Assembly: GCA_018902385.1 (NCBI GenBank)
Contig: JABSSW010000032.1
Location: forward strand, 420,509-484,508
Direction of reading: 5' to 3'
Source of the DNA: Physcia stellaris
Lineage: Eukaryota > Ascomycota > Lecanoromycetes > Caliciales > Physciaceae
Length of the DNA stretch: 64,000 nucleotides
Numbering within the stretch: the first letter of the stretch is position 1; every line of letters begins with the position of its first letter. This document shows, in pieces, positions 1 to 13,014 of the stretch. Under the pieces are notes generated by a model. It was not told the DNA's origin and did no database searches. It saw nothing but the letters and a program-made list of their open reading frames with translations. Both the position numbers and the translations under genes were made by a program.

Positions 1-363
1 CAGCTCGGCACTTGGGAGGCAAGACAGAAACCTGATTGGCTGTCCTGCTTCGCCCACTGGCCTCTACCCTCCTCTGCAAACCGAGCAGGATCCGGATATC
101 AGTCCCAAGGGTTCTGTTGCCTCATATATGTTTCATTGTCGATCGGCTGCGTTTGATTTCTAATACTAGTAGTCAAACCCTTAAAGCCCCGACTGCACTA
201 AGGAAGATGTTCTATCAATAGGGTGCGACCTGTAGCGATATCACTAGGCATCTTCAATTCTCAATATATCCGCCGTCGAAAGTCCTGGCACCTGCTGTCT
301 TGTCTTCCGCTGCTCAAGCTTGACGTCAGCGACACGTAGTCCCACAAACAAGAAGTATGACAA

Positions 364-2656
364 ATGGACCCTTTGTCAATTACCGCCAGCGTCATTGCTT
401 GCGGAGGCGCTGTAAAAGGCGCAATCAACGGCCTGAAAAAGATCAAACGATACACGAACGCGAGCCAAGAGATCGATACTTTGATCGATGATCTCGCAGA
501 TGTCCAAGCTTTTCTTCAAGAGAATTCTCAGCTGATCGCGAATGGCGACTTCAATCATTCCACAGAACGATACCTCAATCAACAAGTTCTAAGGCTAGGG
601 AGCAAGATTGAAGAGCTCAGCCGTCTTTTGAATCCTGCGCGGCATCAGATCGCTGGCATAAGTGAAGAGAAACAATCACATTTGTCATGGGTGAAACACG
701 AAAGGAAGATCAAGTCTCTTCGAAGGGACCTGATCGATGCGAAGAACAATGTCACAAATGCTCTGGCTGTAGTCATAACGTGAGTATTCGTCCCTCCAGC
801 GAACATTCCGCTGCCATGAAAGCTGACATTATTCCAGGGCGTCGACTTCTAATATCAGCAGATCACTCACCAACTCAATTGATCTGCAGAACCAGTACCT
901 TTCTCATGTTCCTGGGCTGGTGGATAAAGTCAATCTTACTCAAAAGGCCGTTCAAGGTTTCCTAAGATCCAAAAACCCCCAGCTCGGAGACGAAGAAGAC
1001 CACCGCTCCAGTAACCAACCGTCGCAGACCATCACATATACCGATCAAGATGAAGGCTCGAACGTGCCATACGCTTCAGAAGGTATGGAGGTCGTCTCAA
1101 GATCGAGTGTCATGCTCACTGCCGTGGGAGCAAATTCTCCTTGGCGCCTCCAAGGTTTGAAGGAATGTGATAGCTGGTGCAGCTGTCGCTGCCATGCGAA
1201 GACTACCATTGTTGTTCCACGTTTCCTAAGATCTGTGATTGGCAAGACAGTGGTCGAGTATGCTGGCAACCAACAGAAATGTAATGAACATAGCTGTCGA
1301 GGACCAAATAAAGCTGGTCTTGAGCTGTCATACTGTATACCGAAATATCTATCACGCCAGTACATTTTCGTAAGGATGTCCCGCGCTCCTATGGGACATC
1401 CCACCGTCACCATACGTATGCCCAGAACCATGGATTGGACACACATCCTATGGAAATATGCTCCAAAAGGAGACGTTAAGGCAATCCAGACTTTGTTTGC
1501 GACGATGAAAGCAGCTCCAGACGATACGAACTTCCAAGGCGGTACAGCACTCCTTCTTGCTTCAGGTCACCCCAAACTATACCACTTCTTGATCCAGGCT
1601 GGTGCAGACATGAACGTAGCAGATATGCACGGCAGAAAGCCTGTGAACTTGATTGGGGAGCGTTTTCTTTCAGGGCGAGTGCCTAAAGAAGATTCAAAGT
1701 CGACGGAAGAATTACTTGGTGAAACCGACTTTATGGAGTCGCGGCAATTCTCCATGATACACAAGTCGGTGCTACGACTATCACAGAGGGTGCTAGCGGA
1801 TGAACTCGAAGAGTCAACCTTGAGCATCAATGCCGTTGATACCGAAGGACGAACACCACTAATCTGGGCGACGATGCGAAATGATATGACAACGATAAAA
1901 ACCTTGTTGGATTTTGGAGCCGACCCAACCATTCGTGATTATGCCGGCAACACTTGTTTACACTATGTCAGAGGTACTGAAGCCTGTCATGCTCTTATCA
2001 AAGCAGGCGCCGATGTGCACACACGGAATCGTACTAGAAGACGAACTTGTGTTCATCATGTTTGCAAAAACACGGACAACCCCGATCTTATCAACCTCCT
2101 CAATAAATCCGGTGCGGACATTGACGCGCGAGACGTTGATGCAGAGACCCCTTTACTACATGCTGTCAGCTGTAACTTCACAGAAACTGCCGACAAATTG
2201 ATCGATCTCGGTGCCGACGTCAATGCTGCAAACGATTCTTCCTGGGATTCAGTCATCCACTTTGCAGTCGCCTTCGATCACTGCGAGATACTCCCAAAGC
2301 TGTTCCAGCGTGGCGTCGACTACACCGCCAGGAACAGGCATGGAAAAACCATTGCTCATAAAGCAGCTGCTTGGGCGACTCCCTATACAGTGGAACACTT
2401 GACGAAACTGAACTTGGCTGATCTGGACCTTTCTGTCAAAGACGCTGATGGCAAGACAGCCAGAGACCACATGTCAGAGCGGGAGATTCTTTTAGAGTCG
2501 GAAGCGGGACTCCATGATAGATTTGAACAATTTGCCACGGCTGTTGAAAAGGCTAAAGCTTCGAGACCAGCGGAAAGTGCAGATTCAAGCCTCGGTATTG
2601 TTCGACGAACCACTGACAAGATACGGCCACCCGGTACGTTTCCAGCACATGAATGA
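364..2656 (+). CDS. STAND N-terminal-like domain + ankyrin repeat protein
   Basis: Two exons, 364-779 and 838-2656, with a 58-nt GTGAGT...CCAG intron at 780-837; 744 aa. The first 60 or so residues (starting MDPLSITASVIACGGAVKG) match the fungal N-terminal domain of STAND/NLR proteins (Helo-like N), followed by helical sequence. About residues 370-680 hold ankyrin-type repeats, seen as GADMNVADMHGRKP, DTEGRTPLIWA, GADPTIRDYAGNTCLH, GADIDARDVDAETPLLHA and GADVNAAND. There is no NACHT or NB-ARC P-loop between the two parts, so this is not a full NLR. The family is linked to protein-protein interaction and self/non-self recognition; a role here is inference. The splice junction keeps the frame, and the ATG is the first in the open frame. 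Confidence 0.85.
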
Positions 2657-3272
2657 GCTTTGACCATCGGCCACATAAGACACTGCCCTCAAGAGAATAC
2701 TTAACACACGACAAAGACAAAATTTGAGCGATTTGCTCTTACGGAATAGCACCCCTTAAATGGTCAAATCTTCTCATTAATGCCGATCTCAGGTCCAGGG
2801 CTATACAGGGTATAGTCGGTGTAGTTGCATGTTAACATGAGCCTAGGCCTTCGCGACAGGAATCTTCAGTCTGAACGCTGGCTGGGTTAAGTTAAGCGAA
2901 GATACTTCCAGGTTCTTGCCCTCACGATCCTTAATACTTAAATCAGATTATCTATTCTTGAAGCGATTGTGATAGATCATTATCAGCGCATGTTCTGGTC
3001 CTACTCAAGATTTTGAAAAATGAGCCAGAATATATTTGGGAAGGCATCCCACCTCACATCTCTGGTACTGTGTTTGCGAAAGCTATGGTCACAGCGTATG
3101 ACTGCACCTTGCTATAATATTATTCCATGCATCTAGATATATATTGAGTTTAGAGCAAGAAGTACTCAGCACAAAAGATACCTAATCAAAAGCCATCCAC
3201 AGATACACTTGAATGGGAAGTACCAAGACACCCTCATTGCTGACAATGGGGACGATCATTGGCTTGAGATAG
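2657..3272. other. intergenic, nothing recognised
   Basis: No supportable frame or RNA gene is seen between the ankyrin gene and the F-box relic. Base composition is ordinary. Confidence 0.5.
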
Positions 3273-3600
3273 TGGAGGTCGCTTCCTAGAGAGATTTTGA
3301 TCCAGATTCTGAAGTACCTGCCCATTCGCGATGTCTGGGCTATCAAAGCCTTTCGCGAAGATTCGCGTATCAAGGATACCGCTTGCAAGAAGCCTTTTCC
3401 ACAATTAGACCATCCATTCACCATTTGAGCTCATTCAGAACTGCCTTCCAACTCACCTATTTGCGTAGGAGTTTTCCAACAGCACACTCGCTACCAGACC
3501 AGTCTTTGCTTCAAACCTACACGACGGCTATCACGCTGACTTCGCAATCATAGCAGATCGATGATGCCCGATTCATGGATAAGGCACTGTATCAGAATAA
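3273..3600 (+). pseudogene. F-box protein relic
   Basis: The plus frame starting at 3273 reads WRSLPREILIQILKYLP followed by IRDVWAIKAF, which has the spacing of a fungal F-box (LPxEIxxxILxYLxxxDxxxxxxV). The frame stops at about 3426. Weak similarity to downstream F-box protein sequence continues in another frame (LTYLRRSFPTAHSLP) with further stops. There is no start codon and no intact product, so I read it as the decayed 5' part of an F-box gene. Confidence 0.5.
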
Positions 3601-5578
3601 TATAACTATCGTCCATCCAGCCTAGTAGGTGCGCCATCTAGCCATCTGCAATCAGACAGCTCGATGTCTCGCGCGTACCTTAGCAAAGAAATGCTTTAGA
3701 GCCTAGATAGACACATGACCTCTCAACTTACTTAAAAGCGAGAAATTGACTGCTGTCAACGACCACAATACAAAATGATGCCCATGACAGTGAAAAGCCG
3801 GATTCCGGAGCTAGTGCTGGATTGGCATTCCATCCTCACAAGTTGTGATATTTTACTGTACTGTAGCCCAAATTAAGCTCAATTATAGCTAGAGATTTAT
3901 GAACTATTAACACCTCAGCGCACGTCCAGACAATACTTGCCATCAGTCCCCAATTGCACCCCCTCGAGCTTCGTGGCACTGCTGGCACTGGAGATACCTG
4001 TTAGCAGCAGAACACCTACAATCGAGGCACGCGAGCGGGAAGATCAAATTCTTACATATGTGAATCTAACAGCGGCGGTTGTCAGCCTTTTCCCGAGCTG
4101 CATGGTCTCAAATCAATCATTACCTTTTTTGGGTCTGATCTTCGATATTCGTGAGAAATACCGTGGATATCTAAAACACTTCTTCAGAGCCTAGAGTATA
4201 GGTAGTGGACGAGAGATGCGTGGTCGTGGATGAGCCCCTTCGCCGACACCGACCTATGGGTCCGTTTCCCCTGCATCCATACTTTGAACTATCCCATAAT
4301 CCCAAACCTATCCCGCTCTTCTCCCAACCCAAAATGCATATCGATGAAAACCTATCCCGATCGTCTCAAGCGCGAAAGATCTAGACTCTCCGGTTTCGAG
4401 GCGCGGCAAGTTGTTTGGTGGGAGGACGTTCCTTTCAGAATCAAAAAGACGCCGGACTCTTAGATGGGAAGCAAGAAACGAAAACGCACCGAGATTGTAG
4501 GATCGCCGAATCAGTTTTATTACCTCGAATCTTGATCGAAAAAAAAACGGCAACGCACATTCCATATCCCATGAGACGCGATCTGAGAGACTCCAACTAA
4601 CACAACCGCTCAAACAAGATTCCTTAATTCGAAGAATCCTGCGTCTCTTCTTCCCATAAGACGACACAGCTTTTCATCTCCCGATCAGGGACCTAAGACC
4701 TCGCTCCAAGATTCGACAGAAAACCAGCCCCCAGATGCCGCCATTCCTTGGGCGCCCGGGCTGTTTCCTTGGGATCAGGTGGCATTCGAACCAAATTCCA
4801 ATTACCCGGTCAACCGCCTTTGTTGGAGACCTCTGATATGATATTTCGGTTTCTCGAGATGCGGGCTTCTTTACATATAATAGCTTTCGCATTTCGGGTT
4901 TCGTCTTCGATTGGGTAGTCCCGTATTCATGGGGGAATGGTGATTGGTACGATGTTTGAGGGTTCTTGACGGGGATTACGGGGGTTTGGATTGATGAGGG
5001 AGGGAGGAGGGAGGAGGGTGAGAAAAGGGAAGGGAGGGAGGGGATTGGAGAGCCTGAAAAGGCTCAATAAAGAGATTGAATAACCGACTCCCTCAATCAA
5101 GCATCTATCCATCCATTGCGTCTTGGTCTTGGGGCGTTTAACTATCACTCTTTCTTCTCTGCGCATTCCATTAGAAGCCCTCTGCTCAGGGGGTGGGATG
5201 GAGCAGTTCGATATTCGTTGGACGTTTGTTTTACGCTTTACCAAAGTGGCTTTCTTAGATTATTCGAGGTATTCTGGGGGATGCTTGTTCATTTTTGCTG
5301 AGGTGGGCCGCGATGGGTGAGGGGGGCATGGTTGTTGATCTAGCTAGGTTGAGATTGGGATGGGGGGTTCAGAAATCGAGGGAGGTAGGTGGGTTGATAG
5401 AAGCGCTTTTCGGGGAGTAGTTAAGGGGTTTGTGTGGAGGGCAGGGGACTCATGCACAACTTCAAAGATGTCGAATAATTTATGTACTTCTCTATGCATC
5501 TTCCCATCGACTACTCCGATTAGCGACCGCAAGCCGGAATCCTCCATCGAAAGTAAACTGGAAAAATGGCTTCCTACC
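3601..5578. other. long intergenic region, no gene recognised
   Basis: Only short frames of less than 110 codons without family resemblance. A purine-rich low-complexity run lies near 4,995-5,045. Near 5,577-5,600, at the 3' end of the next gene, CCCTA-type repeats occur. Confidence 0.5.
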
Positions 5579-6997
5579 CTACCCTACCCTACCCACCCTC
5601 CTCCCCCCCATCCTCTTCACATTCCTCAAATGCCGCTTCTTCAGCACAACCGGATTATTATTAAACTCCGACCCGGGTCCGAAATCCGGTTTCCCCCCAA
5701 GACTCCCAAAGATATCGCCAATATAATTCGTCGCATTCACCCCTCCCTTAAAAGTACTCTCCCAGCCTCCCAAAATCCCCTCCACAACCTTGATGCCCGC
5801 GAGATAGATATTCCGCAGCGCGGGCTCGAAGCCGCCCTGGTCCGCATAAAACAGATTGACGGTCCCCGGCTCGCCAGGGAAGGGGCGATCGAAATCCGAG
5901 GCCGTGCGCATGATGACGACGCGGCTGAAATCGGTGCGGTTGTTCAGGTCGGCGCGCAGCATGGCTTCGAGGGTGGCGTTGTCCTCCTGCGCGGTGGTGC
6001 AGTAGGTCGCGCTGCCGTTGGTGAAGAGCGAGGTCGTGTTGTCGAAGGCTTCGCTGAGGAGGGTCCCGCTGAAGTAGACGTCTGAGGTCGCGACGTCGCA
6101 GGCTACGACGCTGGGGCCTTGGCTGCCGGCCGTGTAGAGCGTCGAGGAGGCGTAGTTGGCGCGGTAGGCGATTGCGGCGGTGGAGTCGTTTAGGGTTGCG
6201 GTGCGGGCGAAGGAGAGGGCGAGTTGGCGGAGGGGTTCGGAGACTTCGAAGACTTCGGTGCCGTAGATGCTTTGGGGGTATTCGGTGGGGGAGGTGCTGC
6301 CTTGGGGGACGTAGCTGTAGGGGTGGTTAGTGGGTTGCTTTGAGGGCAGGGTATGGGAGATTGGTGCGGGAGAGAAAGGACGGACCCTGTGGTGAAGTTA
6401 TCGGGGATTTCTCGCGCGTCGAATTCATACTGTAATGCTACCTGGACGGCGTAGCGGGCGAAAGTAACCGAACCGAGGGTTGCAACCTCGGGGTTTACCC
6501 CAGCGATGCCGCCGATTAGGAAATACGTGGTTGTCAGGTCGAAGAGAGGGGAGAAGACTAAGGCTGTGATTGTTGTTGCAGCGTTGATCTCTATTGCTCG
6601 TCAATGACCGCAAACGATCGCTTGATGGAATATCAACGCACCAGCCTCGCCTGTAACTAATTGGCATACTTCTCCGTTAGAGGTGCAGTGCACGTCTGGG
6701 AACAATGGTGATAATCCAGGCACAGTGATATTTCGTGCAAGCAAGTCGAATTCCGGGATCCCATACCAGACTTCACCTTCAGGAGGGAACTATGCGTCGC
6801 GTCAGTCTATCGAGTCGCTTTTCGCGTGTGACTAGTTTTTCCATGTGATTTACCATGCTGATGATGAAGACCTTGGGTTTAGTACAGTCATGGTGTTTCT
6901 TGTGTCGCGGGTCCAGACTTGCCGAGGGATTGGCTACAGCAATCGACAGGAACGAAGCCAGCACCAGAACTTGGCTTGAGAAGGTGGAGAGACGCAT
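5579..6997 (-). CDS. purine nucleoside permease (NUP) family protein, secreted
   Basis: Four exons on the minus strand: 6997-6854, 6789-6642, 6590-6386 and 6314-5579; introns of 64, 51 and 71 nt all have GT-AG ends and keep the frame; 410 aa. It opens with a signal peptide (MRLSTFSSQVLVLASFLSIAVA) and continues with family sequence such as PKVFIISM, EVWYGIPEFD, NITVPGLSPLFPDVHC, TYFLIGGIAGVNP, YALQ-type VQVALQYEFD, and near the C-terminus FYADQGGFEPALRNIYLAG. NUP proteins were named for nucleoside uptake in Candida, but the fold resembles nucleoside phosphorylases and this copy has a signal peptide with no membrane spans. An extracellular or vacuolar nucleoside-binding or hydrolysing role is therefore as likely as transport. 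The last 20 residues are basic and Gly-rich and may be divergent. Confidence 0.88.
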
Positions 6998-7987
6998 GGT
7001 GAAACAACTCAAAAAGCGCTACAGATATCAATTCTATGCGTATGTACCTGTTCCACGCCGGAGAGAAAGCTCAAGTCGTCGAGGAGATGGTCCAGAGCAG
7101 GGTCTTTAAGTGAGGTGGGACACATCTCACATGGTGACATGTGTAAATCGCCATGACGACGGTGGTACCTGGTAGGCTGGCAATTGGTGAATGGAGCTCC
7201 CCTGGTCAGAGCTCCACAACACCTGTACACCTGCATGCGAACTCTCCGACCTGCTTGGTTGCGCTTGAGCAAGGATTGCTTAATTTTGAAGCAAGAGGCT
7301 GGACCGAAGCTTTAGGCGAGGAGGTGTGTCGCATTCGCACCCGGACAAGGATACCAAGGTAGAGAGAACCAGTCCGATGCAACCTTTGTCGTTATCTGCA
7401 TGCTTAGTGGTATGCAGCTTGCCTCGATCAAGCAGTTTCGAAACGAGAAGGATGGGCCGCGCCGCAGAGCGACAGGACGGGCGCATGCGCCAAGTCATCA
7501 TCCTGCATATTGGAGAAATGGGGGAGAAACATCAAACCCTCCATTACAAATCGTGAATCTAGCATCAAAATTCGGTTTGGACCCTTCTAGAAAGAGGTAG
7601 GAATCTCACGGCTGAGCAATACATAATGAAATCGGCATCTCCCATATCCTGGTCTTAAGACCCCGACAGAGCTACCCGACTGGAATGGAATCAGAAGATG
7701 ATGTCTTGTTCGTATCAATTTCAAGTCATGTTCTTGTCGTCTTCATATGCTTTGTGCCAAGAAAGGATCCGCGTCTTGTCACCATGAGTATACTATTAAT
7801 GGCGATCATGGAGAGCAGATCGCACCACACCTGACCATAAGATAAGCAGTGAAGCATCGAAAGAGACACCGGTTTGCCATGGCCGGAACCTCGATTAAAG
7901 ATTATAGACTACGTGCTATACTAGTTTACGTCAATCGTCGACGGTGCTGATGTCCGTCCGACTCCTCTGGTCAAGAATGATCCCCGC
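6998..7987. other. intergenic (divergent 5' side of the NUP gene)
   Basis: Short overlapping frames only, none resembling a known family. The region holds the promoter of the minus-strand NUP gene and the 3' flank of the WSC gene. Confidence 0.4.
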
Positions 7988-10394
7988 CTAGTACCATCCA
8001 GATCCAAAGCTACCACATCTGTTACCCGCGCTGATCCCCACGTTGGCCTTGAGGCAGTCACTATATTGGTTCGAGCACTTGCTCTTCGCGCTGTCGTAGC
8101 TGTCTTGGTTATTACTCTGCGATTGTCCCTTGCACCCGGTGGCATACGTGCCAACACAGGCATTGTACTGCACTTGGCAAGCATCTTTGCACGCCTGGGG
8201 TACATCAGGTTTGCCGTACCCGGAGCATCGCGTAGTGTCTTTGTCCGTGTACAGCTTGAAAGGATATTTGGGGAAAGTGGAAAGTAAGTTGTTGCATGTC
8301 AATGCTGGCGGTTGGATGCCACCAACACACGCGCCATTGGCATAGCCAGAGTTGGGTCCGCCCTTTGGAAGGACACAGACGCTGGAGACAGTAGGGATGG
8401 GGGTAGTCGACGAAGTGACCGTTGTGGTAGTAGCCGTACAGACGCCGGCCGTCGTCGTAGGAGTGACTACTACAGGGGGATTCTTGTTGATACAGTCGTT
8501 CTTGCTGCAGCCTTTGCCAACGCAGGTGCTGCTGCAATACTGGCTAATGTCGGAGCACCAAGATTGATATTTGGCGCACTGGAGCGAGGCGGGCCAGCCG
8601 GCCGTGAGAAAGCAGTCGGCGATTTGAAGGATACATTCGGCAACCGCCATCTTACAAGATGGGTTGTCCAGCCAGGTCGGAAGGGGTTTTGAGCACCACC
8701 TCCCGCAGGAGTATTCGCACGTAGGAGCGGGTGCGACAGCGGTGCATTTAGTCGTTGTAGAGGATAAAGTTGTAGACACGCTCGCAGTTGTAGATTTGCT
8801 GCTTGTGGTACTTGATGTTGAGAATTTAGAGCTACTGCTAGAAGTGCTGGAAGTGCTAGAGGTCGACGATCTGCTACTCATGCTCGAGGTGGTCGAAGAC
8901 AGGCACGTAGAGCTTGTGCTTGAAGTGCTGGGCGTCGAGGATATGGAGCTTGCGCTGATTATGGTTGAAGAAGAGGACGACGAACTGGTAGTCCCGGTGC
9001 TAGGAATTGAGGAAGTGGAGCTGGTGCTTGAAGTGCTCGAGAATACGGAGCTTGAGCTGGTTATGCTTGAAGAAGAGGACGAAGAACTGGTAGCCCCCGC
9101 GCTGGAAGTTGAGGAAGCGAAGATTGTGCTTGATGTATCGGAGGTTGGGGTGGTGAGGGCTGTGCTTTGCGTACTTAATGTCGATGAGATGGGGATAATC
9201 GAGCTTGAAGCCGCGGCGATGCTGCTGGTAGGCGTGCTTGAGGTTGGGGATTCGGAGCTTGAAGCCGATGTATTAGAGGTTAGTGAAGCGCTACTGGTTG
9301 AGCTTGAGGCCGCATCAGTGCTAATGGTACTGGATGTGGTTGGGGCTGAAGAGTGAGAGCTTGTAGGTTCTGCGCTTGATGTTGATGATGTACTGCTTGC
9401 GGAATCTGTGCTTGAAATTGACGAAGGACTGCTTGTCGAGCTTGAAACGGCAGCGGTGCTACTTGAATTCGGAGTGGAGGCGGCGGTACTAGAGGAACTT
9501 GAAGTCGAACTGGGACTGCTTATGTTAGAGGTACTCGAAATCGTTGATACGGATTGGGTGGGCACAATTGGTGGAGGTAATTCGAAAGGCGTGCAGGGCT
9601 CAGAGGACATAAGGTCGCTCGCAACATAAAGGTTTAAGCGAGATCGTCCACCACAGATCTGACTCTTGTCGCCGTTGCAAGGCAACTTACAGTCACTGCT
9701 CGGAGCGGACGCGGTTCCGTTACCCAGAACTACACCACAGTAGCACTCGGAACCATATTCAGTCGCTGCCAGTGGATAATTTTGGCTTTTGCAAGCACTC
9801 AGACATGCTTCAGTCGTGAGGGTGGCCCCACTCAACTGACTTTGTCTGTTTACCACTGCACGACCATATGCGCTGTTGTCGGTGTAGCAGCCTTGAGGGG
9901 TGTAGTCGGAGATGTCATTGGCGTTGGTTTCAGGAAAGGTTGGGTCGGCGTATATTGATAACTTGTTGCTTCCTCCACAAACCTCGCTCTTATCGCCATT
10001 ACATGGGAAAGTACACTGGTCTGTTCCGAGATCCGGGCCTGTGACTGAATCCCCACAGTAACACTCGCCATAGTACTCCAGGCCAGCGTAGCGATAGCCA
10101 TTCCCTATGAGCAATCAGCCGTGCTCTTTCGAAGTTACAGGCATCCCTTACCTTTACACACAGCAACGCATGTCTCCACTGTCATATTCTTGTACACCTG
10201 CCCGGCAGGGCCAAATGGAAGTGTCCGTGGAGATCCATTCTCGCCGTAGCAGCCTACATATGAGAAGTGTGTGAAAGGGACACTGCATGCTGGTAGAGTA
10301 TATTCGTTTGTGCGCTTGACAAAGGATGCCACAGTAGGAGAAAAGAGGGAAGTGCTATAGAAGCAAGAAAGAAAGTGTTAATGAGCGAAGCCAT
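7988..10394 (-). CDS. WSC-domain, Ser/Thr-rich cell-surface protein
   Basis: Minus-strand gene. The last exon is 10104-7988; it is joined through a 47-nt intron (10151-10105, GTAAGG...ATAG) to an exon reading FSYVGCYGENGS. The ATG at 10394 begins a good signal peptide (MASLINTFFLASIALPSFLL). Joining it to the WSC frame needs one more short intron near 10,280-10,335; a weak GTGGCA donor with a CATGCAG acceptor works in frame, so the 5' end is tentative. Two WSC domains follow (each about 90 residues, eight Cys, with ECYCG and NGDKS-VCGG / QICGG signatures), then about 300 residues of Ser/Thr stalk, and two Cys-rich regions ending CGSFGSGWY. WSC proteins bind wall carbohydrate or sense wall stress. 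No clear C-terminal membrane span or GPI signal is visible, so a secreted wall protein is likelier than a sensor. About 800 aa. Confidence 0.8.
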
Positions 10395-11325
10395 TTCCGA
10401 GAGATGGCGATGAGATAGCAAGAGCTCGGACGCGAACAGGAAAGGAGTGACTGGGTAAGAGCTGGTTGATCGAAAAAGAGAGCATCGCACGGGAGATATA
10501 TGTACTCGGTGGCGAGAGGCATTTCCCGTACGCGGACTGTGCCAATGTCGTCGCTACGGGGCGTAATATTGAAGCAATAGTCGTCCGGATCTTGAAGCGG
10601 TCGCAGGCATGTGGTGCCGTTGATGCATTGCCTAAAGCACGCAAGCAAAGGTAACGGCGTCCAGGATCAGGCCGGGTACTTGGCCCGATTGAGGCTCAAT
10701 ACGGGAATGGTCATTGTGCAAGCGGTACGACTTGTGTTGAAAGGAGATGGAGCGAGGAAGAGAGGAGATGGTGGAAATTGAGACGATGAAGATATTTTCC
10801 GATCCGGTTTGGCCTGAATAATTGATTATGGCCTTCCCCGGTTTTGACGTGCTAGCAGGATGCGCCTGCTACATTCGGATGCAGGTGATCGGGATCTGCT
10901 GAGTGGGGGGAAGGATCAGGGTCTTTCATGTGGGATGAAGTGCCGAGGTCGGGTTATCGCACGTGCTTAATCGCTACGGCATGCCATTCCTGCCACGGGT
11001 GCACAGTAATGCTTGCAGGTCGTCAGCCTGCATCAACAAACAAATGGATGACGACCGCAGTTATCAATCCATTTGACCGCCATCCACTCATTGGGAGAGC
11101 CTTACCACAGAAACGACAATAAGCCGTCATCTGACACCTCTCGAGCTAATCACCATGCTCTTCTCACCTTACCTGGAGTGGAGTAGGGCGAAAGCCGGCA
11201 AAGAGCCGGTGAAAATTCATCGCTGCTAGAGGCATAATAATGGTGTCATCGCAAACGAGCGTCATGTAAACCCTCAAAATCTCTCTGGGCGAGGAAGATG
11301 AAGCAACTTCATCACCTTGCCCGCC
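10395..11325. other. intergenic between WSC and MFS genes (shared promoter region)
   Basis: Divergent promoter region. An open minus frame with no ATG at its head (10,355-10,648, containing QCINGTTCLRPLQDPDDYC) lies directly upstream of the WSC gene. It could be a 5' leader exon, but I cannot connect it. Confidence 0.4.
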
Positions 11326-13014
11326 ATGGTTGGAAGCACCCTGGCTGCCGTCGCCTCACGACACGATTCCATCACTCCTACATTATCTCAGACCCGGTCA
11401 CACGCTTCGGAAAATAGATACGGGTCCAAGGTAGATCGGAGAAGCCCCAAGGATGTCGAGAATGCAGACTCGGAGGAAAAGGCACGGATTGATCGCCTGG
11501 GTCGAGAGAGACCCGCCAAATTCAAGTCCATCTGGGCCGAAGTCGCTTTCTGCTACTCCATCATTGCTTCCATGATCATGGCCGTATGAAGAGTCCTAAC
11601 CTGCCCTGTTCAAACTTGCTGATATGTTCGGGCGTAGGAATACTTTGTCAGCGGTTTTAATGTCATCTTACCTATCCTGATCGTCAAACTCGACATCCCT
11701 CAAGCGTCCCAGGTCTGGCCCGCGAGCGCTTTCTCCCTCGTCACAGCAGCCTTTCTCCTTCCATTTGGTCGCTTGGGGGACATGTACGGTGGCTATTCGA
11801 TATACCTGGGGGGCCTTACATGGTTTTGCGTCTGGTCGCTGATCGCCGGGTTTTCGCAGAACCAGCTTATGCTCGTCTTTGCTCGGGCTCTGCAAGGCCT
11901 TGGTCCGGCTGCATTTCTTCCCTCCGGAGTGATGCTTTTGGGAAGCATTTACAGACCGGGCCCCAGAAAGAACCTAGTTTTTAGCCTTTACGGAGGGGCT
12001 GCACCACTTGGTTTCTTCGCTGGTGTCTTCTTTGCCGGTATGACGGGACAGTATCTCACATTCGGATGGTACTTCTGGATTGGCGCTATCCTGATATTCA
12101 CAACAATACTCGCGGCAATCTGGGCTGTCCCCAATGATTACGAGGAAAGGAGAGGAATGGGCGTCGAAATGGACTGGATGGGATCCTTCCTGATCGTGGC
12201 AGGATTAGTTCTGGTGGTCTTCGCCATTACCGACAGCTCGCACGCCCCCAGCGGTTGGGCAACGCCCTACATATATGTGACCCTGATTGTTGGCGCTCTC
12301 CTACTTGTCTCTGCCGTCTATGTCGAAGGGTATATTGCCACGGCCCCGTTATTGCCTCCAAGTTTGTTCAAAGTTCCTTACCTCAAACCTCTGATCCTGG
12401 CTCTCTTACTTTCATACGGTGTACTGGGGGTCTTCCTTCTGTATGGGACACTATACATGCAAGATATCATGGGCGGCACACCCTTGCAGATAGTGGCGTG
12501 GTTCACGCCTATGTGTCTGGGAGGCTGCATCATTGCCATCACTGGAGGCTACGTCCTGCATCTGCTTTCGGGTACCATGTTGATGGTAGTAAGTGGGCTA
12601 GGTTGGATTCTTACCTCTCTTCTTTTCGCCCTTGCTCCCCCTGGAGCGAACTACTGGGCCTTCATATTTCCTGCTATGATTGGGGCTACCATTGGCATTG
12701 ATGTTACCTACAATGTCACGAACGTCTTCATCACTACAAGTCTACCACAGAGGCAGCAAGGGCTTGCGGGAGCATTGATCAATAGCTTGGTGTTTCTGGG
12801 GATCGCCTTCATACTTTCGTTCGCCGACGTTACTCAAACAGAGACGGCTTACCTAGGCTTGAGAAGAAGCTATCAATCTGTGTTCTGGTACCAGCTCGCT
12901 GTTTCGGCAACCGCGCTAGCCATCATGCTTGTCTTTGTACGGATCCGCAAGGCTGAGAGCGATTTGACGGTCGATGAGAAAGCGGCTCTCGAAGCAGAGA
13001 AGGAGAAGTCGTAG
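11326..13014 (+). CDS. MFS transporter, 14-spanner (DHA2-like)
   Basis: Two exons, 11326-11583 and 11638-13014, with a 54-nt intron (GTATGA...CGTAG); 544 aa. The start sits in a good context (cgccATGG) and leaves about 70 cytosolic residues before the first span. Visible family marks are LPFGRLGDMYGG (motif A-like, loop 2-3), RALQGLGPAAFLPSG (motif B/C area) and about 14 hydrophobic segments. This resembles drug:H+ antiporter-2 proteins such as the aminotriazole-resistance type. The substrate cannot be told from sequence. There is no biosynthetic gene next door, so it is probably a stand-alone efflux pump. Confidence 0.9.

Noticed and set aside
5577-5600. Telomere-like CCCTA repeats
   Set aside because: The unit is CCCTAC, not CCCTAA, only a few copies, and it lies at the 3' end of a gene.
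5360-6085. 241-codon plus frame
   Set aside because: Antisense of the last NUP exon; the minus-strand reading has family motifs and spliced exons.
8664-9629. Long plus-strand frames opposite the WSC gene
   Set aside because: They are the antisense of the Ser/Thr-rich stalk: repeated serine codons read backwards give an open Glu/Val/Leu-rich frame with no start context or family resemblance.
12255-12701. 148-codon plus frame inside the MFS gene
   Set aside because: Shadow frame of the transporter, Cys/His/Arg-rich without motifs.
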